Assembly (NCBI RefSeq): GCF_008831285.2
Contig: NC_045148.1
Span: 9,801,001 to 9,865,000, forward strand
Direction of reading: 5' to 3'
From: Nymphaea colorata
Lineage: Eukaryota > Streptophyta > Magnoliopsida > Nymphaeales > Nymphaeaceae
DNA length: 64,000 nucleotides
In this document: in pieces, positions 45,301 to 57,838 of the stretch
How the letters are laid out: every line of letters begins with the position of its first letter
Position numbering within the stretch: position 1 is the first letter of the stretch
Made by a program: the position numbers and the translations under genes
The notes under the pieces: generated by a model
The model's database searches: none
Told to the model about the DNA's origin: nothing
The model's input: the letters and a program-made list of their open reading frames with translations, nothing else

Positions 45301-45990
45301 TTGGACTCTTGCAAGTAGGCTGGGCCTGTCCTAGCCCGATGAAAAGTCAGGCTTACGTTAGGCCGCTGCTCAAACTTGAGGACCAACCAGGTTTGGCCCA
45401 GTTCGCATAAATATAATCAAATATATAAATATAATTAAAAATGACAATGATATATATATAAGACCCAAGCCCGAGTTGGTTCAGGTAGATGCTCACCCCG
45501 ACTTGCAAGAGGTCCATGCTTGACTCACACAAGCTTCCCACGTGGTCTAAGGGGACTGCCTTTTCCCAATCTGCAAGGAAAATTTTGTTCATCTTCCCTT
45601 CACCTTAATGTTCGGGGTACTTTGAAGGAACCCTAGCTTAATGAAAACATGCAAGCCCTTTGATCGATGGGCCTCACACACTCTAACAGCTCGGTGGTTC
45701 TGGTTTCATTCCTAGACTAAATGGAAAATTTAAATCCTTACCTTAAACATAGACAACATACGGTCACAATTTATTGCATTATGCCCGGTTGTTAAAGTTT
45801 GTGATTTAAATTTCATTGTCATTGTTACATTCCAGCATGTTATTCTTTTATGCTGCAAATAGTGGTAAGTATGACACTTGAGTTGAAAAATGTACTGCAT
45901 CTTAAGACCTAAAGGCAAGGGGAAAGAGCGCAACTTATTGTTGGTAGAAACTATGTACAAATGAGGCTCAGGTTCCATGCTTTTGCATCG

Positions 45991-46060
<70 letters not shown>

Positions 46061-46090
46061 CTGTGTAGAAACAAGTCGGCAGTCATTGGC
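45300..46090. repeat. Module N, copy 4 (partial)
   Basis: It starts with GGCTGGGCCTG and TAGCCCGAT words and contains the CATACGGTCACAATTTATTG block at 45758-45777. It ends at an AT microsatellite (45992-46059). 46090-46780 has no recognisable gene. Confidence 0.5.
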
Positions 46091-46789
46091 CACAGTTTTT
46101 TGCGTGCGTTACTTACGGTGGCAAAGCCCGATATATACGCTCTACTCTCACTAGTGTACTTATATTTTATTTTTCAACGGTATATTTTCCATTTAAACGA
46201 TGAACTTTGATTTTTATGCCAATTTTCTGCATCTTTAAACCTGATCAAATTCCTGAAATTTGCCTTTATAGAGGTAGAACTTTTTCTTTTATCTATTCTT
46301 GACTGTTTTCCTGTGACCATTTTGGAATACAATTCATCTGAATATGTTCAAGATGTATGTGCAATAATTAAAGTTTGTAAGTCCGCCGACAGAAATTTTT
46401 TTTTTTTTTGTATTGAAAATTTTGCCGGAAGCCGTCTAAGAAATGAACGATATTAATAAATTGCACCGCAAATTTTAGACCTCCTCATAAAGTATTCAAG
46501 TTTTCCAAAGTAGGTTATACGATGAGACCCTAACACTGACTACGTATTAGGGGCTGGACATGATAAAAATGCCCTTGATGGTATAGTAGAGACTCCTTTG
46601 GACGTCAAAGAAACTCTATAAAACAACTTCTTCTAAGAAGATGAAGGTACCCTTTCTAGAGAAATGGTGGTACACGGCTTCCCGTAAGTATAGAAATTAG
46701 CCTCCAATTTGGTAAGAAAAATTGAACTTTGTTTTCCAAAAAAAAAAACATTTTAGGAATTAATTTCAATAGGCCTGGTTTTTGTTTTT

Positions 46790-47340
46790 TCACCCAAGTG
46801 GTCTGATTTTTACCTATATATTATCAACTCATATTTCCATTTATAAAGTGGGTGTTTTTTTTAAATGAAATCCACTGCATATAAAATATCATAATTATTG
46901 CAAAAAATAATTTGCATCCTTCTATAGGTATGTTATAGTCATTAATTGATCTCTGTCTTTTGCTCGAGAGAAATGTCCCCCCTAAAACGACGGCATATTA
47001 AAAAAAATGAAATCGTACTACCGTTCAAAGCATATTTGACTTTTCAACGATAAGCACTACATAATTCAGCCGATTGATTTTTTAGAGAAATGAAAACAAA
47101 TATATTAATTGAGGTCTCCAATGCTGGAAAACGATGGATCCGGTAAGGAGCATGTATTGCATTTTTTGCCGTGTTTCCGATCTCTCCTTCTTATCGGGAA
47201 TGGACGGATTGAACGTGACTTGAGATTTTTAGGTCACTTCAAATTCCATCATTTTGAAGTAGACACCCACCAAGATGGATCAGTCCAATTGTAAGATAAT
47301 AACACTCTTCACATTTGGACTCTTCTTGTAAGTAGGGCTG
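46790..47340. repeat. Module M, copy 3, first part
   Basis: It corresponds to the first third of module M. The continuation lies at 49005-49440 (TTCTTAACATAGTTATGG onward). The two parts are separated by a copy of module N. Confidence 0.6.
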
Positions 47341-48990
47341 GGGCTGGCTTGACTCCATAGAAGGACATGCTCTATGGGTACAGCAGCGGTGGAGAGAAAA
47401 ATCTGGCTAAAGGGTGCCAAATATAAAATTTTAAATTTTAAGGAGCACTAACTTGTAACTAAAAAAAAATACTCAAAAATATCAATACACAATTAAGAAA
47501 ATTTTTGTGTTTTATGTGGGCAACTGCCCACACGTAGCCCCTACCTCCCTCTGCCCCCTAGGGGGACAGCCTTGTCCCAATCTAAAAAAGGTAAAATTTT
47601 GCCCTTTTTTCGTCTTCCTTTCAGCTTGAGGTTTGAGGTACTTTGTAAGAACCCAAAGCATGAATGAGCAGCTAGCAGTTGTCCCTATCGACATAAATTA
47701 ACCAGTCTCACCGGGGTTGGTTGTCATGTACATCAGTGCATGTCATTATTCCATGCGTAATAGACCAGTTCTTCAAGCATCTTCTACACGATTTTTTAAA
47801 GTTGTGTCTAGGCCACTAGATTCAACCTCATTCGATTTTCAGAACTTTCCTTCTTTTCCAAGATATTCGAATTGGAGCTCTTACAACAGCAACAACAATA
47901 TCATCCATTTCAGTAGCCACTCTCGTTCCTAAATTGACATAAGAGCTTCTTATTTATAGACATAGAGAGGGAGAGAGATTTAAAGGATGTAACTTTTTTT
48001 GCCATACGATATGGTAAACATACAAGCCTTTTCATCGGTTGGCCTCACACATTCAAACAGATCGGTGCTTTCATTCTTCACTAAAAGGAAAATTATGATC
48101 CTCAACTAAAATCAAAGACAACATATGGTCACAACTAGCGACATTAACGCTCAGTTGTTAAAGTTCTTGATCTGAATCCTACGGTGTGTTCTTGTTATAG
48201 GCTGCAAACAGTAATAATCATGACACTCCTGTTAAAGGATGTACTGTATATCTACTTAGACCCCCTAACAGGCCTGGACTTAAAGGCATGGAGAAGGGGG
48301 AGGAGCCTTGATTTCTTGAGCTTATTGGCTAAAAAAAAATTATGCAGGTACATCGTATTACCATATTCGTTGGCCAGCAGGGGTCTCGAGCAATACCATG
48401 TTAAGCCAGGGTCACTTTTTGTCTAATGAAAAAAGTTAACTTCTTCGCTTTTACAGTGTCGGTCTTGGGGGAGGAGTCTTCTTTTTTTAACATAGGTAAT
48501 TTGGTTTTTTCTGCCCCTAACTCACATATGTACTTCTGTTAAAGGCCTAACATATAACTTACTCACGATAAAATGGTTTGATTATGCTGCCAAAGTTTAA
48601 CTTTTAAATCCGTTTGGAGGACAACGGGCAAAACGTAGTTGTAAGTTAGTCAGATTTTGCCATTAAATCGGGCTTCTGGCAAGTCAATATGGTTTTTACT
48701 CTGTTTACATGTCAAAATCGAAGTTACATGAGAAAAAGAATGACCATTTTCCGGCCACTTGCCAGACCACGATGGTACAGCTTGAGCTACCCATGCTAAG
48801 TGACCTTGAATCCTTATCATGTAGCTCGAAATGAAAAATATGAAACATGGATACCAAAACTCTTTTTCAGACAAAGCTGACCGGAAAAATGGCCCCAGAG
48901 CATTCCCAATTAGCCAATCTAATCTAACACCCGTCTAGAAATGACTGGATCATAACAAAAGCCAGGCTTTCCTTCAAAAACTTAATTGCC
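47320..48990. repeat. Module N, copy 5, inside module M
   Basis: The landmark order of N is seen again, here with a CAGCAGCGGTGGAG element (about 47382-47560) near its start. It splits copy 3 of module M. Confidence 0.55.
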
Positions 48991-49004
48991 CAAAACCTGG
49001 TTTA

Positions 49005-49440
49005 ATTCTTAACATAGTTATGGGCGTCATCCAAATGGGGTCTTAAAGTTTGCTTATTTTTTTAATGTGAAGTCTTAATTGGATTTCACAAAGATGGGAG
49101 GCAATTCAAAGGTCCCAATATTTAGAACTTTGTAAGTCCACATTCTTATTTCCACATCAACTAGTTCATTAACTGATTAATATGAACGGATTCAATCCAG
49201 TTCTAGTTCGCTGAATATTTAATCTCCGAAATCTTTCGCTGATCAATCTACTTTGAACTCTGTCATTAAATAATCGGGTATTTTCTTAGGGTTGACACTT
49301 CAGCATTTAATTTCCATCAAATATTACCACCTCGAAGCGGCAGGTAGCCACAGTTTCTCTCTGCAACAATTATTCCTTTGGCAAGCACAAGCCATAGCTG
49401 GGTATAACCCCTCTATCTAATAGCGGAGCAAAAAATTTTT
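49005..49440. repeat. Module M, copy 3, second part
   Basis: GGGGTCTTAAAGTTTGCTTA, CGCTGATCAATCTACTTTGA and AGCCACAGTTTCTCTCTGCA follow in the M order. 49441-50249 holds a hAT-like fragment (49675-49860) and no gene. Confidence 0.6.
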
Positions 49441-50257
49441 TGGCTGAAGGGCATTCGAATCATCAGACAGGTTAGGTTTGGTGTGGGCATCTTCTGTAAT
49501 ATTTTAATCATTATTATAGTACAATTTCAAGTCCTTTTAAATAATTTTTTTTATTTCTGGTGTCCCATTGATCTCAGCCACTACCTCTAAAAAAAAATTG
49601 GAATGATACTGACGAGTTGGGTATCACTGCTACAGTCATGGGAGACTATGAAACTTCTTTGTGCATGGTAGGAGAGGCGGTGGTGGATCTAGAAAAAATT
49701 CCAGGGCACTCATTCATACATTTCTATATCCAAAAGGGCACTGTGCATATAAGAGAACAAATATTTAAAAAGTGCTGATATAAAAAGTAAAGAAACGTTG
49801 AAAGGTTCGTGCGTGCAACTGCTCACACCAGCTCATATGTAGCTCACGTTCACAGTGGGAGCTCAGAGAATGTAATCGACTTCGTGATCTTTCACTTCTG
49901 TTACACAGGGGAAAAGGGGGGTGTGGACTTCCTGGAGCAGACACTCCATCAACCTCACTCCTTGAATCGTTAATTTAGTATTCAAACTTATGTGAACTTG
50001 TGTCTAGTTATATAGAGTAGCCCCACGACATCCGGTCACTGCCGGATGATAAATTGAAAATTTGTTAACCACATATTTAGTGACTCATGGGAAAAAAAAA
50101 ATTTTCTGCGCTCCTGCTGCTACAAGTTTGGAATATTGTAACTTATTATCTGCAGTAATTAGCTTAATCATATTTCACAAACGTGCACACATGGTTATTT
50201 TTCCCCTGTTAAGAAACTGTCGCGGATCAAACTCACACCTCCTTCATGACGGCTAAT

Positions 50258-50437
50258 CAGTGGCAAATCTAGAAAAATTTTTTAGAGGGGCACTGATTAA
50301 CAGGTTTTTATACTTGAAGGGACACTTACATGTATAACAAAGTAAATATTAAACGTTCTTAATCTAAAAATGAAAGAAAATTAGGAAGCTGATGTGGGGC
50401 AATTGCCCACACCAGCATAAATGTAGCTCCGCCACTG
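50258..50437. mobile_element. 180-bp hAT-type MITE
   Basis: The ends CAGTGGC and GCCACTG are inverted, and 8-bp flanks match at seven of eight bases (CGGCTAAT and CGGCTAAC). Inside the right end is the palindrome GGGCAATTGCCC. Related copies or fragments lie near 34246, 40130, 47382, 49675, 53838 and 55350. It has no coding capacity and depends on a transposase from elsewhere. Confidence 0.75.
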
Positions 50438-51014
50438 CGGCTAACCCACCCTGGCATAGGCTGTGGAGCACAGTAACTTAACCTTACCCTTGGGTGATCT
50501 GTCTCATTTAATCTCTCGAAGATTTTTTACATAACTTATTGCCAAATTAGAGGTAGCCTCCTAAAACTTGTCTTTAACATTCTTTTTTGCCTATAATCAA
50601 TTTTATGTGGCTCCGCCTTTGATATATTTGCATGGGGAATTATTCTTTTATTTAAGAACATAAATGACGTTTAATATGACCGTAAAAGTGATCTTACATG
50701 TAGTACCTTGTAAAAATGCACAATTAATAAAAAGAATTTCGGCATGTAGCCATCGTATCAATGTGGCACGTCGACCAAACTTATTGGACCGGCTTGAGCA
50801 AAAAGTTGGATTCACTAAGGGTGGGTTTGGATACAACCACAACACGAGGTTTGGGAAGCAAAATGACGTTTTCCTTCTCGAACAATGTTCGGAGGGCGTT
50901 TGGACCAACTCCAAACTGGATTTCTGAAAACCCATTTTGCTGAAAACAGTGTTTTCTTTCACATTTTTAACAACCTACTGGGGGGTCTTTGACGTTTTTC
51001 TTTTACCATTTCTT
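50438..51014. other. Relic peptide-gene intron and unrelated DNA
   Basis: 50480-50570 resembles intron sequence near 27010-27060 and 43570-43640 (CTTATTGCCAAATTAGAG-like words). This suggests an old peptide gene here whose second exon is gone. Confidence 0.35.
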
Positions 51015-51101
51015 CTACCTTTTCAGGAGCAAAAACTCAGAAGGAGTTGAGCAAGATACGAGCACAGTGAGGAAGGAAAAGAAAGAACCGTTCAGCACCA
51101 T
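51015..51101 (-). pseudogene. Diverged first exon of the peptide family
   Basis: ATG at 51101 opens MVLNGSFFSFLTVLV, alignable with the family start MALK..SFSILFVLV. The frame then loses the hydrophobic core and the VLAR cleavage context and stops at TAG 51015-51017. The TATA position is degraded: the context CATTCCTCTTAGACTAAGAG replaces AATCCTCTTAGGCTATTTAT. Probably dead. Confidence 0.45.
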
Positions 51102-51125
51102 CTCTAACACGCGAGAGGGAGAGGA

Positions 51126-51285
51126 GAAAACGTTTAGTCCCTATACGAAAACCCTCTGAAGCCCTACGAAGAATGGAGGAGAAAACGGTTAACCTAAAAG
51201 CAAAAGGCCTTCTAAACCCTAAGAAGAAACTAAAAGAGAAAAAAACGTTTAATCCCAAAACAAGAAACTCTCTAAACCCTAAGGG
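51126..51285. repeat. Three tandem units with telobox-like motifs
   Basis: Units of about 55-61 bp begin with GAAAACG or AAAACG at 51126, 51181 and 51242. The last two contain CTAAACCCTAAG, a plant telobox-type motif. They lie in the leader position of the dead first exon at 51.1 kb. Confidence 0.6.
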
Positions 51286-53240
51286 TGTGTGTTTGTCAAT
51301 CGGTGGTTGGAAATTGCATTCCTCTTAGACTAAGAGTAATGTACATATAGAGATATATTACAACAAAATGTGCCAGAGCCAGAGCCTGATCTCTGCCACT
51401 GGTAGAGCTAGAGATCAAGCGGCCACTGTTGTCATAAATGGCATAAAATTAGTAGCGCCTGTGAAAAAAGACTGTGGTGTTAATGTAGCAACAGAAATTG
51501 ACCGATTTTAACTGGCCCTAGCGCCAGACTGTTATGGCGCTACACTACCTAAAGCAAGAGCCGTTGTGTTCACTGGTGCTACCACTACCGTTGATGATTT
51601 TTCCTTCCTTTTTTTTTTTAATAATCAGAGATATTTTTACATATTAATCTTCCACAAGTAATACAAAATGTACAGTCTTGCTTAAGTTGCAAACAGTATT
51701 TATACATAATTTACCACGTACATGCTCCCTTGAGAGCGCCAGTACAGAAGGAAACCAGAAACCTCAAGTGAGAATATGTCATATGTAAACATAGGATCCC
51801 AAAAAATTACGAAAAAGAAGCTAATATTGTTTTTGAAGTGAGAAAGATGAAGCATGTCAGCCAGATATAAGCTAATTCCCCTCCATAGAAATCAGAGAGC
51901 AGAAAACCGTAAAACCTATCGGCCAGACGTATTGGCAAGGCCAATAGCACGTATGCCTCCAAAACGTTAAAAAAAAATACACATCACTTTCTCCTTCCAC
52001 ATAAAAGCTTGCAACATCCACACCCCCGCACTGAACTCGACCTCGTTCACCCCGTATATCGCAAGTTGTGACCCTAAAAAAAAAACCATTAACTCAAGAA
52101 CTGATATGCATTAAGTGGTGGGGTTTCTTAAGAAATTCACCCCATAGAAGAACATTATTGCAGAAGTAATTGCAGCCCTTGTTCCTGTGGCACTGATAAC
52201 AGTAAAAGAAAAGCTTACCTTAAAGGTGGGTAATTGCTCAAGCTAGCCGGTGAAGACACCCTTCCCACAACCCCACATGTCTTCCCCCAGCAACAACTTC
52301 AATTAGTCTCTCTTTAACATCAGTATTTCTTCAAAAAGGAGGAAAATGATAAGGACCAAGCTTCAGCAAGCTCTTGAACCTTGAACTGTGACCAGTCCTA
52401 ACACCATCATTGGCTGAAAGCTAATGCTGAAACTTGCATCTCTATTTCATCAGCTAATTAGGTGTCGCATGCTATGTGTGCGCCGAGCCAAAGAATGCAA
52501 AAAATGTATCAAAGGCTATTCTCCCTAACTACTCGGATCCTCATTGCTTCCACAACATGTTAAGCTCTCCGAATCCCAACCACTCTTTGTGCAGCCCCCA
52601 CTGCAGCCAACCCTTCCTCAAAGTCCTCCATTATAGGAATAGGGTGGTACTCTTCTTTTGGTGTTTTATATACATTCATAAAACTTCAGCGTTTATGAAT
52701 TCTTCAACATGGTTTCCTTTGAATGGATTGACAAATTTTAACCTTGAAAATGCTTGTTCCTGGGGATGTTAGTTTTAACCCCTTCATCTTTTCCCTTCAT
52801 AGTTTTGCAGTTGTGGCGGTTTGTATAAATAATTTATATCCACGAGAATCAAACGAAAAGCCAGCTTTTGATCGGACTTTAGGCTCCATTACCAAGTAGA
52901 CCCCATAGAAGAAATTGGCCACCTGTGTATGGGTAGGTCGCCCTACCGTGTACATAGTGGACCCTTCGGAGACTGATGAGACTTTTCATTCATCGTTGAG
53001 GTACGTGGCCCCTTTTAATAAGAAGGTTCCATAGACTAGATATATATCATTGTCCAAATCTGACCATCTCAGTTAAAAGGATGCGGGTCCATCAGATGAA
53101 AATCCTTGGGAAATTTTTTATTTCTTGCTAACACTTTGTCCATCCTTGTAAAAAACACGGCTTGATTATTCAGATTTTTTATTAAACACTGTAGTTTTCC
53201 CTTAAAACCATCAAATAAAGCAAAATTTTCATTCACATGA
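51286..53240. other. No gene recognised
   Basis: Both strands were read. No long frame with domain-like content, no LTR and no clear terminal repeats. 52200-52770 has a more even base composition and could be part of a transcript, but I cannot support an exon. Confidence 0.4.
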
Positions 53241-53256
53241 AATGCTAGTTATAATT

Positions 53257-53710
53257 AGGGCTGTCAACTCATCACATTGAAATCAAGTACACTTTTAACT
53301 ATATCTGCTTTTTCAAATATTCATATGTTCATATCCGAATTTGGATTCAAATAAAAATTAGAAAAAATCATATCTGAATATGAATCTAAATCAAATTTCA
53401 CAATTTGAATCGGACCCGAATCCGTTTTTTACATTCATGTTTGAATTTGAAGCCGAACTTTGAATTAAATTCAATAGATTTTCAAAATGTAAGAGTATTG
53501 GATATAGGATACTTATTTCTACACTTGATCTGGATCCAAATCTGAATCTGATCGGTCATTTATATATTCCAGTCTGAATCCAAATCCAATCCGTTGTCCA
53601 TTTTTTATATCTGAATTTGATCTAACTACTAAATTGGATAGATTTTTTTTTTTTGCATTGGATTTTTTCAAAACGGTTCTATTGAACATCTGAGTCAAAT
53701 CGGATATTGA
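53257..53710. mobile_element. Element with GGCTGTCAAC end and TCTGAATC-rich core
   Basis: Related to 36454-36812: many GAATCCAAATC/GATTTGGAT words between partly inverted ends. The adjoining 53838-54030 block has CAGAGGCGGAGCC and CTCCGCCCCTG inverted ends of the hAT-like type. Confidence 0.4.
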
Positions 53711-54769
53711 CAAAAACGTGATCCGGCGCTAGAAAGTCACTTTTGCGGTTTTTTTTTTCGTTTTTAATAATGTGATGGCAGAGTGATCCAAGGCATCCAA
53801 GAGATGATCGAATGGCATCATCCCAAAAGGGCAGCTCTAGCAGAGGCGGAGCCAGGATTTTTTTCATGGGCGGGGCCGACAGTCCAACATCTGAATCCAT
53901 GTAGGACCAACTGAATTCAAATTTAAAAAATAAATGGCGCAATTAAAATTTTATTTTTTTCAATGTAAATTTTTTTTTTTCATTAGCCGGAATGAGGCCA
54001 TGGCCTAGGCTCCCCCCTCCCTCCGCCCCTGGGCCCAGTGTAATACACCATAAAAGAATGGGCCCCGGTGGAGCTTGTTTGTATGCGTCCTAGCAGCTTT
54101 GTTAGTTTTGGCCCCACCCACTCAACTCCTCTGGTCTCGTCTCTCAGGTCCTTTACAAGGTGGTGTTAGGTATACAATGTCTTCTTCCACACAATAACAA
54201 TTATTTTGGAGTAGGTGGCCAAGACCCACCGCCCACTAAACCCTGAAGCTCCTACCTAATTCCTTCTATTCTGAAAATATAAATAAGTGTTTGTATGTCT
54301 AGAGTGGCCCTTTTTTCTCTGCCATTGCCCCAACCCCCTCAAGAATTCTTTCGCCAAATGATTTAATGGACTCGGCTGAGCTGAAAGGGTCTGGAGAGAT
54401 TAATGGCCAAGTTGTATTTCTTGACACAAATGAAGACCACCGGGGTTTGCCTAAGTTGTTATGAATGTGTGCCCCTTTAATAAGAGGCACTTAAATTTCT
54501 CTTAATTCAAAACTAAACTAACACCTAACTCTTTAAGGGCCCATCATTTATAGTGTTTCTTGGGTAAGCAGGCTGCTCAAGAATAGAGCTCAAGCCCTCA
54601 CTCAAACCCGGGTTTGTTCTTTGTGTTTTCAAGTGTTTCTCTTTTTCTATCAAGTTGTAACTTGCATTATACCATCAAATTTTGAAACAAAACTGACCAC
54701 CTACCAACCAAACATAGTCTATTTCTCATGAAGCACACCAGAAACATAACATATGTGAAAAAAAAAAAT

Positions 54770-56560
54770 GCATGCTCCCACTATTCCATCACATGGCCTA
54801 ACTTTGTCGTCTTTCTTTATCTACTGACAATGACAACGTGACATGCATTGTCGCTGGTGCGCGATATTCTATGCCAGCTTTGCTCAATAAACATCAACCA
54901 GCGAAGGGCATTATCTTTTACCCTTAAGAGCATTTCTCTTTGTCTAGAGTATCTTCATTTTTTCCACCTCTTCCTATCTTCATTTTTTCCACCTCTTCGT
55001 TTTTTCTCCTTTTCTGATCAGTTTTCTTTCTGTTTTCATCCTCGAAAACAAGCTTCTTTTCACGTAGTTTACACACGTTCAAGGAGGTTTCTATTAATGC
55101 CGTTTTACCGGCTGCTCGTGATGTTGCTGGCGCTGCATACCTTTTTTTATTGTTCACACTCTTTCATGTGGATGCAATGAGAATCTGAACTTATTGGTTC
55201 CTTTTGTCTCAAACTTGCGACTCTAAATCGACTCTCGCTAATAGAATTTGTATAAGAAAATCAATTTCCTTTAACAATCAGCGGCAGATTCCGTCCAGGA
55301 TTTTGTGGCAGTTTTTTAGCTAAAACATTTGACAAAGTTGAGATATGTAGGGGCGGAGATACATGGTCATTGGTGTGAGCCATTGCCCACACCAGTCCAT
55401 TAAGATTCTCATTCAAATGTTTAAATTGTAACATGATAATTCAAACATTACTGGAGAACCTGATGTACTTTAAGTGTCCCTCAGTCAGAAAATTTGGGTT
55501 CCGTCTTACATGGCATGAAGCCTATACCCAAATCCAAATTCGGATTCAAACCCAATTCTGAACCATTTGTGACCGGACCCAGTTGAAACTTTTTTAACTT
55601 GATGTAGTCACTGGGCTTAACTTTTTCGCCTTTCTTTAATAAGTGACAATCAAAGCTGGTTATATGTGTTATGGTTAATCATAAAAATACCCTTTGCTCG
55701 TATAAAAAAAACAAGTTTTTAGTAAGATAAAAATGAAAATAAAAATAAAAAGTGAAAATGATTATAAATGACATGTTTTTTTTCTTACGGAAACATTTCC
55801 TTTCTTTTATATTATAGCGTACTTGTACCTGCATGGCACATGCATAACGATGCATGCAACCTTTAGTCTGCATTATCGCTAGTGCACAGTGACGCGCAGC
55901 TTTGCCCATTCACATCACGAAAAGAAAATGCCCCGATTAAAATACAACAAAGAAACATGTAAAGGCGTAAAAAATAATTGTGAAGAAAGAAAAAGTCTAA
56001 AATGTTCACTACTTTATAAAAATTTTCATAAATATATTATCTTCCTTTTGGTGTTGCATGCACAGTGATGTGCACGCAACTCAATCTTGAATCTGCAACG
56101 ACGATTTTCCTTTTCCTACTTCTCTTTTTTCTCACAAGTTGTCTGATCATCTTTTTTCAGAAAAATCCCACTGTATCCTTGTTAACATTGTTTCTCTGTC
56201 AGCAAATCGATTTTCTGCGGAGAGGGAGAATAGTGAAGACTCCCCTGAGTTGAAGCAAGCCTGAAGGATGCCTAAAATTGAGTAACGAAAGACGAATACT
56301 TTTCCCCATAAGGCGTATAATATATACTCATCAACCTGCATGTTCTTAGCGTGCACAGTGGTTTCACTTTACTTGGGTACGCGTGATATTGTAAAAGGGA
56401 ACTCATAAATAGTGTGCTAAGATGCACAAAGTTCTGCATTATGCTTCAAGGAGAAACATACAAGCGTTACACAGCGTGGGCTTACTCTGCCATCGCTTTA
56501 TTTCAGCATCAACTTTAAGAAGTTGATGCACTCCTGGTTCACACTGATGAATTACGTAAA
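54770..56560. repeat. Segment duplicated at 60.98-62.71 kb
   Basis: GACAACGTGACATGCATTGT, CTGCTCG..GTTGCTGGCGCTGC and CGCGTGATATTGTAAAAGGG occur in both places in order. The last part is the 3' flank of the nine-module gene. The 55130-55600 part also matches 58350-58650, the far-upstream region of the same gene, which implies an additional lost gene copy to the left. Confidence 0.65.
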
Positions 56561-56564
56561 GGCT

Positions 56565-57795
56565 TCAGTTTTGTCCTGCAGCCTTTGCTGCAGCCTGCTT
56601 TCTGAACTGTGCAAACTCTGCAGCCGAGCAGCATTTGTGGCCGCAGTTATGTCGGCATGGTCCTTGGTGGAAGCCTCCGTGCATATCTTCAGCACCCTTC
56701 ATGACAAACTCCGCGTATTCCTCAGCCGAGCAGCATTTGTGGCCGCAGTAGTGATGGCAGCCTCCGTGCATATCTTCAGCACCCTTCTTGACAAACTCGG
56801 CGTATTCCTCAGCCGAGCAGCATTTGTGGCCGCAGTAGTGATGGCAGCCTCCGTGCATATCTTCAGCACCCTTCTTGACAAACTCGGCGTATTCCTCAGC
56901 CGAGCAGCATTTATGGCCGCAGTAGTGATGGCAGCCTCCGTGCATATCTTCAGCACCCTTCTTGACAAACTCGGCGTATTCCTCAGCCGAGCAGCATTTG
57001 TGGCCGCAGTAGTGATGGCAGCCTCCGTGCATATCTTCAGCACCCTTCTTGACAAACTCGGCGTATTCCTCAGCCGAGCAGCATTTGTGGCCGCAGTAGT
57101 GATGGCAGCCTCCGTGCATATCTTCAGCACCCTTCTTGACAAACTCGGCGTATTCCTCAGCCGAGCAGCATTTATGGCCGCAGTAGTGATGGCAGCCTCC
57201 GTGCATATCTTCCGCACCCTTCTTGACAAACTCGGCGTATTCCTCAGCCGAGCAGCATTTGTGGCCGCAGTAGTGAGGGCATCCGTGGCCGCCTCCATGC
57301 ATATCTTTGAGCGCATCGGCGCTGGCTTCCTTTTTCACAAACTCAGCATATTCTGCTGCCGAGCAGCACCTGTGGCCGCAGTAGTAACGGCATCCATGAC
57401 CGTATCCACCACCGCCGTGACCGTAGCCGTAGCCGTACCCTCCTCCGTGCTTGTCATCGTTGATTTGGTTCACGTCCGCTTCCTTGGAACCTACTCGCAA
57501 AGGCAAAGATGAATGAGAATGACGTGAAACTCGTTTACTGACTTAGCAGAAACATCAGCATGAAAGAGTCTGCAAGTGGAACGTCGAGGTAGAAAGCTAA
57601 TGAGTCTACTGCCATGGCCCTCCACTAATATCAAGAAGTGCTAAAAGTAAAAGGAAACTAGAAACAGAGACGGCTGTTGATCAGGAATAACAAGACAGAA
57701 AACAAGCAACTCATTTAGACACAGAAACAGAGATTTCATCTTCTCCCTGCAATTAATAACATCTCAAATCTAAGAAAATGTATATAACGGAGAGG

Positions 57796-57838
<43 letters not shown>

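Noticed and set aside
54848-55180. 110-residue Ser/Phe-rich frame
   Set aside because: The matching duplicate at 61.0-61.7 kb does not keep the frame, so it is not under coding constraint.
56523-57512. 329-residue plus-strand frame across the repeat array
   Set aside because: The 87-bp unit is a multiple of three, so all frames stay open. Only the minus strand has the signal exon, splice sites, TATA box and a conserved two-module paralogue.
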